Source: Flavobacterium hydrocarbonoxydans (GTDB taxonomy: Bacteria; Bacteroidota; Bacteroidia; Flavobacteriales; Flavobacteriaceae). Taken from it: a stretch of 64,000 nucleotides of DNA. Numbering within the stretch: position 1 is the stretch's first letter; the number at the start of each line of letters is the position of its first letter. The stretch lies in NCBI RefSeq assembly GCF_009789235.1, contig NZ_WSTB01000010.1:62001-126000 (forward strand), read 5' to 3'. The notes below the pieces were generated by a model. The model saw only the letters and a list, made by a program, of their open reading frames with translations. It did no database searches and was not told the origin of the DNA. The translations under genes and the position numbers were made by a program. Below, piece by piece: positions 9,413 through 17,757 of the stretch.

Positions 9413-10975
9413 ATGAAAATATATAAAATAAATTTAAAAAGCTTAGCGGTATTGCTTTTGCTGGCTTTGTCTGCGTCATGTAGTGATGATTATTTAGACC
9501 GACCTACTCAGGATGGTTATGTAAGTGATAACTTTTATACTTCTGATGAGCAGGTACAACGCACCACGTACGGTATGTATGGGAGAATGTGGGCTCCTTT
9601 TTATACAAAATGTTTCTATGCTCTTTCGGAAATGTCTTCAGGAAACTGTTGGTCAAATGTAGATGGAAACGAAGTAATTCAGTTTAAACTAACGTCTGAT
9701 AGTTTTATCTTAAACGATCCTTGGCGTTCTTGTTTTGGTGTAATTGCGCAATCTAACGATTTGATTAATAACTTAAATACAAATGCAAAAGAGGGCGTAA
9801 GTCAGGCTGTGATTGATAATGCAATTGCTGAGGCGCACTTTTTCAGAGCAGTTTCTTATTTCTATTTAGTTCGTTTATTTGGACCAGTACCTATTATTGA
9901 AGATAATTTAGCACTTGCTCAAAACCCATTGGTGAACAATAACAGAATAGAAGATGTGTATAAATTCATCGAAAATGATTTAAAATATGCTGCCGCTAAT
10001 CTGAAACAAAAAATCAGAATGAGAGGTTCAAGTCAGGAAAATGTATTTGTATCGCAAGGTACAGCGGAGTCTTTTCTGGCCAAAGTATATCTTTATGAAA
10101 AGGATTATCCTAATGCAAAAGCAATGGCTGAAAAAGTGATTAATTCAGGAGAATTTGCTCTTTTGCCTAATTTTTCTGATTTGTTTTTAACAAGCAAAAA
10201 CAATAATGAAGAGTCTATTTATTCCTGGCAATGGTCTGGTGCTATAAACGAATATCAGGGAGGTAATTTTTCTAATGTTCAGTATGGTCTTGATATTTTA
10301 AATGACAGAGTGTCTTACGGAGCGGTATATATTCCTTCGAATGATATTCAGGAAGCTTTCGAAACGGGAGATCTTAGAAGAAAAGAGTCCTATATGGTTT
10401 ATGGCGATTCTTATCCAAACATGAAAGCGGACGATGTAGTAGGTTTTGTTTTGGATGAAGATAAGTATCCGGGGCTTCTGGATGCAACAGGAGCAGCAGT
10501 AAAAAAATATGTTGTAGGTCAGGCAACGGATGAAACTGGACCAGCAGATAATTGGGGAGCTATGAATAACTGTAATTATATCATGCGTTACGCTGATGTA
10601 TTGCTAATTCACGCCGAGGCAATTTTAGCAGGTGCAAACGAAACCAATAATGCCGCAGCAAAAGAATCATTTAACAAAGTGAGAAAAAGAGCGGGTCTGC
10701 CACAATTGAATGCAACGACACCATTAACTAAAATGGGCTTATTCAAAGAACGCAGAGTAGAGTTTGCTTTCGAAGGTGAGTTTTGGTACGATTTAGGAAG
10801 ATTGCCAAGAGCTGAAGCGATTGAAATTATTTCAAAACAAGACAGAGGATCTGATTATGAAGGTGTAAAACACTATACGCCTGTAGAAACAGATTTCATT
10901 TTTCCTAAACCAGCAAATGATGTAAGGAAAAATCCAAAGTTGAAAGAAGCGCCAGTTCCTTACGTTTTTAAATAA
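9413..10975 (+). CDS. SusD/RagB-like surface glycan-binding lipoprotein
   Basis: 520 residues. Lipoprotein signal with lipobox SASC (Cys23), followed by the typical SusD opening DDYLDRPTQDGYVSDNFYTS. The helical TPR-like core (AIAEAHFFRAVSYFYLVRLFGPVPII) and the C-terminal block KERRVEFAFEGEFWYDLGR are SusD/RagB signatures. It caps the SusC barrel at the outer surface and helps bind the incoming manno-oligosaccharide. It lies 11 bases after susC and 15 bases before the next lipoprotein gene, clearly in the same operon. Confidence 0.95.
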   Translation: MKIYKINLKSLAVLLLLALSASCSDDYLDRPTQDGYVSDNFYTSDEQVQRTTYGMYGRMWAPFYTKCFYALSEMSSGNCWSNVDGNEVIQFKLTSDSFILNDPWRSCFGVIAQSNDLINNLNTNAKEGVSQAVIDNAIAEAHFFRAVSYFYLVRLFGPVPIIEDNLALAQNPLVNNNRIEDVYKFIENDLKYAAANLKQKIRMRGSSQENVFVSQGTAESFLAKVYLYEKDYPNAKAMAEKVINSGEFALLPNFSDLFLTSKNNNEESIYSWQWSGAINEYQGGNFSNVQYGLDILNDRVSYGAVYIPSNDIQEAFETGDLRRKESYMVYGDSYPNMKADDVVGFVLDEDKYPGLLDATGAAVKKYVVGQATDETGPADNWGAMNNCNYIMRYADVLLIHAEAILAGANETNNAAAKESFNKVRKRAGLPQLNATTPLTKMGLFKERRVEFAFEGEFWYDLGRLPRAEAIEIISKQDRGSDYEGVKHYTPVETDFIFPKPANDVRKNPKLKEAPVPYVFK

Positions 10976-10990
10976 TTCTTAAATAAAATA

Positions 10991-12061
10991 ATGATGAAAA
11001 ATATAAAAAATATGAAGTTATTGAAGTTTTATTTTTTAGCTTCAATTTCAGTTTTACTGCTTAATTCTTGTTCAAGTGATGATAGTAGTTCATCAGGTTC
11101 TGGCTCTTTAGCAGTAACGGGTATCAGCAGATCTGTTATCGATGATCCTTTAATTGAAGGCGATAGACAAGTAGATGTTCCTACAGATGTAATAAATGCA
11201 GGAAATACGTATATTATTAGAGGTTCTGGTTTTGCAACGTTAAAGTCAATATCTTTTAATGGATTAAAATCAGAGTTCAATCCTACTTTAGTTACAGATA
11301 ACGCCATTGTAATAAATGTTGATCAAAAAACACCTTATTACAATGAGATGGATGAGTTGAAACTGGTAACCAATATCGGTACTTTAAAATATAAAGTAAA
11401 AGTAAGACCTCCGTCTCCAAACATTATTGGATTTCCTATCAATCCTAATGAGGGTGATATTATTACCATAACAGGAGAGTATTTTTTACGTCCTGTAGTA
11501 AATTTTGGAACCATAAAAGTAGAGCCTATTTCTTCAAGTTTAACCGAAATTAAAGTAAAAGTTCCGGCTGGAATTCAATATAAAAACTTATCCATTACGA
11601 ATGTGTCCGGTACTACTGTAGCGCCACAATCTTTTGGAAGTGCAATTTTTGATGATGCTTATACCTCACTTAAAGCGTATGATGGTTTATGGAATGCTGC
11701 TGACGGTTATGATACGGCTTATACTAAAGATGTTAAACAAGGATCAAAATGTATTGCCTGGAAAGCCGGCGGATGGAATGGTTTGTATGTAGGTATCGAC
11801 AAGACTAAAGTAGATATGTCAAAATACAAAGCAATCAGAATTAGTATCAAGGGTGAAAAAACCGGAACGGCAATCGGAATTGTAAACGGAAATTGGGGCG
11901 CAACGGTTTCAATATCGTTTAAGTCTGATTGGACCTATATCGAAATTCCTTTTAGTATGGTAGGCAATCCAACGGAATTAACCGAGATTACTTTTCAGGA
12001 ATCTGGAAATTTTGGAGGAAACACACTCTTAATTGATGATTTTGGTTTAGTACTAAAATAA
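10991..12061 (+). CDS. IPT/TIG-domain surface glycan-binding lipoprotein (SusE/F-position)
   Basis: 356 residues. Lipobox LLNSC (Cys27) is followed by a Ser/Asp-rich surface-export-like stretch, SSDDSSSSGSGS. Two Ig-like IPT/TIG domains follow (about 40-137 and 140-217; NEGDIITITGEYFLRP is typical). The C-terminal domain (about 218-356) looks like a beta-sandwich carbohydrate-binding module, with exposed aromatics (GGWNGLYVGID) and the ending LLIDDFGLV. The same domain type ends the next protein. By position after SusD and by architecture it is a surface glycan-binding protein for mannan. The start may be either of two adjacent ATGs. Binding is inferred. Confidence 0.82.
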   Translation: MMKNIKNMKLLKFYFLASISVLLLNSCSSDDSSSSGSGSLAVTGISRSVIDDPLIEGDRQVDVPTDVINAGNTYIIRGSGFATLKSISFNGLKSEFNPTLVTDNAIVINVDQKTPYYNEMDELKLVTNIGTLKYKVKVRPPSPNIIGFPINPNEGDIITITGEYFLRPVVNFGTIKVEPISSSLTEIKVKVPAGIQYKNLSITNVSGTTVAPQSFGSAIFDDAYTSLKAYDGLWNAADGYDTAYTKDVKQGSKCIAWKAGGWNGLYVGIDKTKVDMSKYKAIRISIKGEKTGTAIGIVNGNWGATVSISFKSDWTYIEIPFSMVGNPTELTEITFQESGNFGGNTLLIDDFGLVLK

Positions 12062-12089
12062 CATTAGAAAAAACATAAAAAATAAACGT

Positions 12090-13340
12090 ATGAAAATTAT
12101 ATATAAATTAAAGCAATTCGCATTAGTTGCATTTTTGATAACGGCTGTTACCTCATGCGACGATGCGTTACCGGATGTTGGCGGAGCAGAGCAAAACTAC
12201 AATTCGGCTTATGGCTTAATTCAGGCGAATACTAATTTGAGCCTTTTTGCAAAAGCTATCGAAATAACAAAATTGCAACCCACTTTAGACACGGCTGAAA
12301 ATTACACCTATTTTGTTCCTACAGACGCTGTTTTCGAAGCCTTCTTAGTGAAAAATGGTTATGTAAACTCATTAGGTTATCCGGATATTAGCCTGGTTCC
12401 TGAAGCTGATTTGAAGCAAATAGTTTTAAGTCATGTTGTAAAAGGAGTCAAAAAAAGAGTAGGTAAATTAGAAGGTGTAGAGGCAGATTATCTGGAAACA
12501 GGTGAGTTATCTACTTTGGCAAACGCAGCTAATCCAGATTTATATTTGCTTGCTGTAGATGTTGAAGATGGTGTTTTGAAAGTAAATGGCTCAGATAAAC
12601 AAGCCGTTGGTCTGGATTATTATGGGGACAATGGTTTTGTGCACGTCCTGGATAATGTAATAGACTTAGCGCCACCAGCTCCGGTTATTAGTGGTGTTTC
12701 TCAGGCTTTTGCTTCTCCTGGTGATGTGCTTACGATATCGGGTTCTAATTTTGTAAAAGTTACTTCGGTTAAATTTGGAACAAAATCCATAACATTTGCT
12801 GCTGTTTCAAAAACTGAACTTAAAGCGACAGTTCCTGCTGATTTCGAGTCGTATGCACTTATAACGGTTGAAACGGAATACGGAACTTCAAATACAGCAA
12901 CACTTGGGGTTAAATATTTAGTTTTTGGGGACGATTTTTCTGGATCGCCAACACCAATCTCTACCTGGAATTGGGGTGGAACGGAAGATTTTCAAAATGC
13001 AGAACAAGTAGGCAGAGGTACAAAATCGATTAAAAGAATTAATAATGACGCCTGGAGCGGTCTTTATATGCAAATTCCGACTATAAATCTTGCTCAGGTG
13101 GAGTATCTGAAAGTGTCTATTTATTCTACCAAAAGTACCAGAATTTTGTTTTCAATTGGAGAAACAAATAGTGATGCTGGTAAAGCGGTAGATATTGTAG
13201 CAAATCAATGGAATAATATTTCTATTCCAATTTCTGAAATGCACCCAGAAAAATTAGGTACTACCATCAACTCATTGTTTATGCAGGAGTTTTCGGGAGA
13301 AAAAGGAATTGTATATCTGGATGATATAGGTTTCTTATAA
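12090..13340 (+). CDS. Surface lipoprotein with fasciclin (FAS1), IPT and carbohydrate-binding-like domains
   Basis: 416 residues. Lipobox TSC (Cys23). Residues about 35-193 look like one fasciclin domain: LSLFAKAIEI, the YFVPTDAVFEAF box and the closing GFVHVLDNVI. An IPT/TIG domain follows (about 197-278; SPGDVLTISGSNFVKV), then a C-terminal beta-sandwich (about 280-416) similar to the end of the upstream lipoprotein (GTKSI, WSGLYMQI, YLDDIGFL). It sits in the operon 28 bases after the first IPT protein and is probably a second glycan-binding protein. A fasciclin domain in this role is uncommon; it may add adhesion or a spacer. The domains are visible; the function is inferred. Confidence 0.78.
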   Translation: MKIIYKLKQFALVAFLITAVTSCDDALPDVGGAEQNYNSAYGLIQANTNLSLFAKAIEITKLQPTLDTAENYTYFVPTDAVFEAFLVKNGYVNSLGYPDISLVPEADLKQIVLSHVVKGVKKRVGKLEGVEADYLETGELSTLANAANPDLYLLAVDVEDGVLKVNGSDKQAVGLDYYGDNGFVHVLDNVIDLAPPAPVISGVSQAFASPGDVLTISGSNFVKVTSVKFGTKSITFAAVSKTELKATVPADFESYALITVETEYGTSNTATLGVKYLVFGDDFSGSPTPISTWNWGGTEDFQNAEQVGRGTKSIKRINNDAWSGLYMQIPTINLAQVEYLKVSIYSTKSTRILFSIGETNSDAGKAVDIVANQWNNISIPISEMHPEKLGTTINSLFMQEFSGEKGIVYLDDIGFL

Positions 13341-13370
13341 TACGTTACATATTTTGAGTTTTGTTGTTTT

Positions 13371-13408
13371 AATATTCCCTGATTAATTTAATTAGGGAAT
13401 ATTTTTTT
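13371..13408 (+). terminator. Internal hairpin with U-tract in the mannan operon
   Basis: A 10-bp perfect stem (13371-13380 with 13394-13403), a 13-base loop and a T run form a terminator-like hairpin between the FAS1-IPT gene and the GH27 gene. Only 30 bases remain before the GH27 ATG, too few for an obvious separate promoter. It may therefore act as a partial terminator or an RNA-processing/stability element that lowers enzyme expression relative to SusCD. Confidence 0.6.
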
Positions 13409-13433
13409 AGTTTTATTAAATAAATTTTCACCA

Positions 13434-14669
13434 ATGAAAAAAATCATTTTACTAGTAGTTCTAAATCTTTCAATAACAGTTTTCGGTCAGGGAAATACAT
13501 TTACGCAGAAAGCAGGTAAATTCGAGGGTATGGCGATGACACCGCCAATGGGTTGGAATTCATGGAATACTTTCGAAACGAATATCGACGAAAAATTAGT
13601 CAAAGAAACGGCTGATATTATGGTTTCATCCGGGATGGCTGCTGCAGGATATACTTATATTGTTCTGGATGATGGCTGGATGACTAAGGAGCGCGATGCT
13701 AATGGCGATCTGGTGCCGGATCCGGTAAAATTTCCAAACGGAATGAAAGCACTTATCGATTATGTTCACAGCAAAGGCCTGAAATTCGGATTGTATAATT
13801 GTGCCGGAACCCAAACCTGTGCCGGATATCCGGGAACGCGTGGTTACGAATATCAGGATGCCAGATTTTATGCAAAACTCGGAATCGATTTCCTAAAATA
13901 CGATTGGTGCAACACACAGGGAATTACGGCAAAAGAAGCTTACACCACCATGAGTAATGCACTTAAAACGGCCGAAAAACCTATTGTTTTTAGTCTTTGC
14001 GAATGGGGTGACAATCAGCCTTGGGAATGGGGGAAACCAGTGGGGAATCTCTGGAGAATTTCTGGAGATATCTATCCTTGTTTTGATTGCGAATTCAAAC
14101 ACGAAATTGGTAACTGGTCGTCCTGGGGTGTTATGAAAATTGCCGAAATGCGAAAAGACATCCGCAAATTCTCCGGCCCTGATCATTGGAATGATTTTGA
14201 CATGATGGAAGTTGGAAACGGAATGACCAAGGCCGAAGATAAAACACATTTTACACTGTGGTCGATGTTAGCTTCTCCTTTAATAGCTGGAAATGATTTC
14301 AGAAAAATGTCAAAAGAAACGCTGGCTATTTTAACCAATAAAGAATTAATCGCCGTAAATCAGGACAAATTAGGAGTTCAGGGTTTTAAATATACGGTTG
14401 AAGATGGAGTGGAAGTTTGGGTAAAACCATTAACGGATGGAAACTGGGCCATTACTTTTTTAAATAGAACAGATGTCGTTAAAAAGATTAATTTTGACTG
14501 GAAGAAGCATATTATCAAGGATATAGATTTTGGTTATGAAGCAGATTTTAGCAAAACAGTTTTCAAAATAAAAGACCTTTGGAAAAATAAAGACGCAGGA
14601 AATACCAAAAAGAATTTTGTTGCAGAACTGGCTTCTCACGATGTAATCACCGTACGACTAACACCATAA
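13434..14669 (+). CDS. GH27 alpha-galactosidase
   Basis: 411 residues with an N-terminal signal peptide (about 1-18, ending FGQ) and no lipobox, so probably periplasmic or exported. GH27 signatures are TPPMGWNSWNTF (36-47), YIVLDDGWM (75-83), the nucleophile Asp157 in FLKYDWCN, and the probable acid/base Asp212 in LWRISGDIYP. The C-terminal quarter is a small beta-domain as in family members. It removes alpha-1,6-galactosyl side groups from galactomannan or its oligosaccharides, which fits its place between glycan-binding proteins and the GH5 enzyme. Unlike the GH26 enzyme it is not lipid anchored. Confidence 0.93.
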   Translation: MKKIILLVVLNLSITVFGQGNTFTQKAGKFEGMAMTPPMGWNSWNTFETNIDEKLVKETADIMVSSGMAAAGYTYIVLDDGWMTKERDANGDLVPDPVKFPNGMKALIDYVHSKGLKFGLYNCAGTQTCAGYPGTRGYEYQDARFYAKLGIDFLKYDWCNTQGITAKEAYTTMSNALKTAEKPIVFSLCEWGDNQPWEWGKPVGNLWRISGDIYPCFDCEFKHEIGNWSSWGVMKIAEMRKDIRKFSGPDHWNDFDMMEVGNGMTKAEDKTHFTLWSMLASPLIAGNDFRKMSKETLAILTNKELIAVNQDKLGVQGFKYTVEDGVEVWVKPLTDGNWAITFLNRTDVVKKINFDWKKHIIKDIDFGYEADFSKTVFKIKDLWKNKDAGNTKKNFVAELASHDVITVRLTP

Positions 14670-14681
14670 ACAAATAATAAG

Positions 14682-15644
14682 ATGAGGTTAAAAACAATTT
14701 TTGTAGCAGCAGCAGTATTGTGTTTTAGTTTTTCGAATGCACAATTCGTTAAAAAACACGGTCAGTTAAGTGTCAAAGGAACTCAATTAGTAGATAAGGA
14801 CGAAAATCCTATTGTTCTAAGAGGTTTAAGTTTTGGCTGGCATAGTATGTGGCCCAGATTTTATAACGAAAAAGCGGTTAGCTGGCTCAAAAAAGATTTT
14901 AATTGTAATGTGGTCCGCGCTGCAATGGGTATCGAATTAGGAGAGTATGCCTATAATAAAGAACCTGAATTTTCGAAAGAAAAAATAGAAGCGGTCATAA
15001 AAGGAGCCATCAAATCTGATATATATGTAATTATTGACTGGCATAGTCATAACGTAAATCTAAAAGAGGCAAAATTGTTTTTCGAAGAAATGTCTCTTAA
15101 ATACGGACAATATCCGAATGTGATTTACGAAATCTTTAATGAGCCTGATTACGAAAGCTGGTGGGAAGTAAAAACCTATGCAGAGGAGGTAATTGAGGTA
15201 ATTCGAAAAAATGACCCGGACAACATTATATTAATAGGTTCGCCTCGCTGGGATCAGGATGTAAATCTTCCTGCCGAAGACCCAATACAGGGATATAGCA
15301 ATTTAATGTACACGATGCACTTCTATGCAGCTACACATGGAAAAGAATTGCGTGACCGTACGGATGCTGCCATAAAAAGCGGTTTACCCATTTTCATCTC
15401 AGAATCTGCAGGTATGGAAGCTACAGGTAATGGTCCTTTAAATTATACTGCCTGGCAGGAATACATAGACTGGATGGAGGCACGCAAACTAAGCTGGATT
15501 ACCTGGTCTGTTTCGGATAAAGACGAAACCTGTTCTATTTTACAAAAATCAGCAAAATCTGAGGGACACTGGAAAGATGCCGATTTAAAAGAATCGGGAA
15601 TTAAAGTACGAGAGTTACTCAAAAAGTATAATACTAAGGAGTAG
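14682..15644 (+). CDS. GH5 (subfamily 2-like) endo-beta-glucanase/mannanase
   Basis: 320 residues with a signal peptide (1-20, SNAQ). A single GH5 (beta/alpha)8 domain follows: LRGLSFGWHSMW (46-57), VIIDWHSH (116-123), acid/base Glu154 in EIFNEPDY, MHFYA (212-216) and nucleophile Glu241 in FISESAGMEATGNG. The layout is that of the cellulase-like GH5_2 group, but the usual Trp after the nucleophile (EWG) is replaced by SAG, so specificity may differ. It lies 12 bases after the alpha-galactosidase gene and before a strong terminator, so it is the last gene of the operon. In this setting glucomannan or mannan is the likely substrate; cellulose oligomers are the alternative. Confidence 0.85.
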   Translation: MRLKTIFVAAAVLCFSFSNAQFVKKHGQLSVKGTQLVDKDENPIVLRGLSFGWHSMWPRFYNEKAVSWLKKDFNCNVVRAAMGIELGEYAYNKEPEFSKEKIEAVIKGAIKSDIYVIIDWHSHNVNLKEAKLFFEEMSLKYGQYPNVIYEIFNEPDYESWWEVKTYAEEVIEVIRKNDPDNIILIGSPRWDQDVNLPAEDPIQGYSNLMYTMHFYAATHGKELRDRTDAAIKSGLPIFISESAGMEATGNGPLNYTAWQEYIDWMEARKLSWITWSVSDKDETCSILQKSAKSEGHWKDADLKESGIKVRELLKKYNTKE

Positions 15645-15667
15645 TAATGTGATAAAGAAGATTTAAG

Positions 15668-15698
15668 AGCCTGTTCAGTTTGAACAGGCTTTTTTTTG
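15668..15698 (+). terminator. Terminator of the mannan operon
   Basis: A perfect 10-bp stem (15668-15677 with 15681-15690), a 3-base loop and eight T residues, 24 bases after the GH5 stop codon. A strong intrinsic terminator closing the susC-to-GH5 operon. Confidence 0.9.
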
Positions 15699-16245
15699 TT
15701 TTTATAAAAAGGATATGTATTACTTATAGGTAAAAAGGAGTTTGTTTTATAGGTTATTTAGCTTTGTTTGGAGATTTGTTTTTGTAAGAATAATTTAATT
15801 TAAATGTAGCCGAATCTTAATTTTGCTTTAATTTTAATTATTTTTAATTTTTTATCGATACCCCCTAAATTTTTAGGGGGTATCGCTTTTTGATGACTAA
15901 AATAGGCTTGTTTATTGCTTTTTTTGGTTTTAAAATTAGTAAATACCCTTTCAAAAGCACTTTAAATGATGAAATTTGGTTGTTGAATTTTCAAAAACGA
16001 TTAGTTATTAATGTGAAATAACGATTATTGTTTAATAAATTTTTGTAATCCATAATTCTGCTGTCAAAAAGGCAAAAAGTTGAGTTTCGATTCTTGTAGT
16101 GATACAAAAGTTAATAAATTCGCTAATGAAAATGAGGATGATTTAGAGGGTAAAATAAAATTGTAAAAAAGGTTTATACTATTAAATAACAATATATAAA
16201 GATTAACTAACCAGAATCAATTAATAACCAAAAACCAATTAAAAC
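15699..16245. other. Long intergenic region before the porin gene
   Basis: About 550 AT-rich bases without a credible gene. The only strong structure is the 14-bp-stem palindrome at 15856-15885, listed separately. The last 100 bases hold several short AT-rich boxes that may include the porin promoter, but no clear TTG/TAnnTTTG pair was found. Confidence 0.5.
15856..15891. promoter_or_regulatory. Perfect 30-bp palindrome with C5/G5 arms (operator or terminator)
   Basis: Stem 15856-15869 pairs perfectly with 15872-15885 around a TT centre; the arms contain five C and five G. It is far more GC-rich than its surroundings and is followed by CTTTTT. It could be a backup terminator for the mannan operon, but it lies about 165 bases after the main terminator and 360 bases before the porin ATG, so an operator for the porin gene is as likely. 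Confidence 0.5.
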
Positions 16246-17265
16246 ATGAAAAAAGTATTATTTATTTTATCATTAGCCTTAACAACAAGTTTTGCATTTG
16301 CACAAGAAGAAGATGCATCAGAAACGACTCCTTTAGAAATTACAGGTTCTGGGGATTTATATTATAAATACGATTTTGCTAAAGTTGGCAATATCCCAAC
16401 AAGTTTTGCAACAGATCATAATTCGGTTTCTTTAGGAATGCTGGATATTGCATTGAAGAAAAAAATTAAAAATGTGTCTTTTGTTGGTGAAATTTCTTTT
16501 GGACCAAGAGGACAATACCAATCAATACCAAATGGAGATGGAACAGATGACAATTCATTCCACATCCAGAATTTGTACGCTACTTATGCAGTTACTGATA
16601 AACTTAGTTTAACTGCAGGTTATATGGGAACTTTTATTGGGTATGAGGTGATTTCCCCTGTAGGAAACTTTCACTACTCTACTTCTTATTTGTTTACTAA
16701 CGGACCATTCCAAAATGCAGGTGTTAAAGCAAATTATGCAATAACGGACCAATTTGGGTTCATGGTAGGATTGTTCAATGATACTTGGAATACCTATAAG
16801 GCTGATCCAGTAAAAGGATTAAATGCAGTAGGAGGTCAATTCTCTTTTGTAGCTGATAAAATGAGTGCTTATTTGAATGTCATGGATGGTTCTGTAAGTG
16901 GTACTATTTTTGACTTGACGAGTACATTCCAAATAACGGATAAATTCAAATTAGGTTTAAATGCTGCAGATTTTTCAAATGAAGGAGATGTTGGTTATAC
17001 CGGAGCTGCTTTATACCCATCTTTTGCTATCTCTGATGCTTTTGCTTTAGGATTACGTGGTGAGTATTTTAAATACAAAGAAGGTTCAGGAGATACAGAT
17101 GTTACAGCCTTAACTTTGTCAGGAAATTTCAAAATAAACGGTTTGACTATCATTCCAGAGTTTAGACTTGATTCTAATTCAGATGAAGTAATGTTCGTAG
17201 ATTCTGATTTAGCTCCTGCTAAGTCTGCTTCTCAAGTGCTTATAGCCGTGGTTTACGGATTCTAA
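16246..17265 (+). CDS. Outer-membrane beta-barrel porin, bbp2/OmpL-like
   Basis: 339 residues. Signal peptide 1-19 (AFAQ), then alternating amphipathic strands typical of an outer-membrane barrel, with periodic aromatic residues and a C-terminal Phe (VYGF). The sequence fits the putative beta-barrel porin 2 group of Bacteroidota, members of which often lie next to ammonium transporter and PII genes; none is visible here. It stands alone between a long upstream region with a large palindrome and its own terminator. The substrate is unknown; a general or nitrogen-regulated porin is possible. Confidence 0.75.
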   Translation: MKKVLFILSLALTTSFAFAQEEDASETTPLEITGSGDLYYKYDFAKVGNIPTSFATDHNSVSLGMLDIALKKKIKNVSFVGEISFGPRGQYQSIPNGDGTDDNSFHIQNLYATYAVTDKLSLTAGYMGTFIGYEVISPVGNFHYSTSYLFTNGPFQNAGVKANYAITDQFGFMVGLFNDTWNTYKADPVKGLNAVGGQFSFVADKMSAYLNVMDGSVSGTIFDLTSTFQITDKFKLGLNAADFSNEGDVGYTGAALYPSFAISDAFALGLRGEYFKYKEGSGDTDVTALTLSGNFKINGLTIIPEFRLDSNSDEVMFVDSDLAPAKSASQVLIAVVYGF

Positions 17266-17336
17266 TAGTAAGTAATTATTTAAAAACATACTCTTTATAT
17301 AAGAGATTAAGATTGATATTTTTTTTTTTTTTTTGG

Positions 17337-17376
17337 AGCTGTCAAAACATAAGTAATGTTTTGGCAGCTTTTTTAT
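17337..17376 (+). terminator. Terminator of the porin gene
   Basis: A 14-bp stem (17337-17350 with 17356-17369, one G:U pair), a 5-base loop and a T run, about 70 bases after the porin stop and directly after a run of 16 T. Confidence 0.8.
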
Positions 17377-17536
17377 TGCTAAAAACTCAAGTAGAAAAGG
17401 CTTGTGTTAAGTCTTAATTCATTAGAAATAAACAACTGCAATTATAAAATTGCCTTCTTTTATTTCATCTTTATTTCAAAATTTAAAAAGATAATAGTAA
17501 TGATTTAGGTTTCCTGAAATAAAATGATTTAAAATT

Positions 17537-17735
17537 AACCCGTTGAGTGAAATTATTTTTAATAGAAAATAGCTTATTGAATTCAAAAAAGGTATTTCAC
17601 TTTCATTAAAACATCCCGAAGCTTCGGGACTATGTGCGAAGCAACGAGTTTCTTTTTGATTTACTTTTTCAAAATCAGTAAAGCTATGTTTTTTATGTGT
17701 TTAATTAAATTTTTATTCATGACATCCCAACGGTA
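17537..17735 (+). repeat. MITE-like dispersed repeat, copy 1 (diverged)
   Basis: About 199 bases related to copies at 57118-57310 and 57775-57967. The ends carry AACCCGTTG and a degraded CCCAACGG, the terminal inverted repeat of the family. Shared inner blocks include TTATTGAATTCAAAAAAGG, CGAGTTTCTTTTTGATTTAC and TATGTGTTTAATTAAATTT (here TTATGTG). The centre differs: the family palindrome ACACATAGCTATGTGT is replaced by a TCCCGAAGCTTCGGGA palindrome. No coding capacity. Confidence 0.75.
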
Positions 17736-17757
17736 AATTAGACAAAGTAGCTTGAAC

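Larger units (their letters stand above)
17266..17757. other. Intergenic region: T16 run, porin terminator and MITE-like repeat copy 1
   Basis: After the porin gene come a run of 16 T (17319-17334), the porin terminator and about 160 plain AT-rich bases. MITE-like copy 1 occupies 17537-17735. No gene is supported. Confidence 0.55.
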
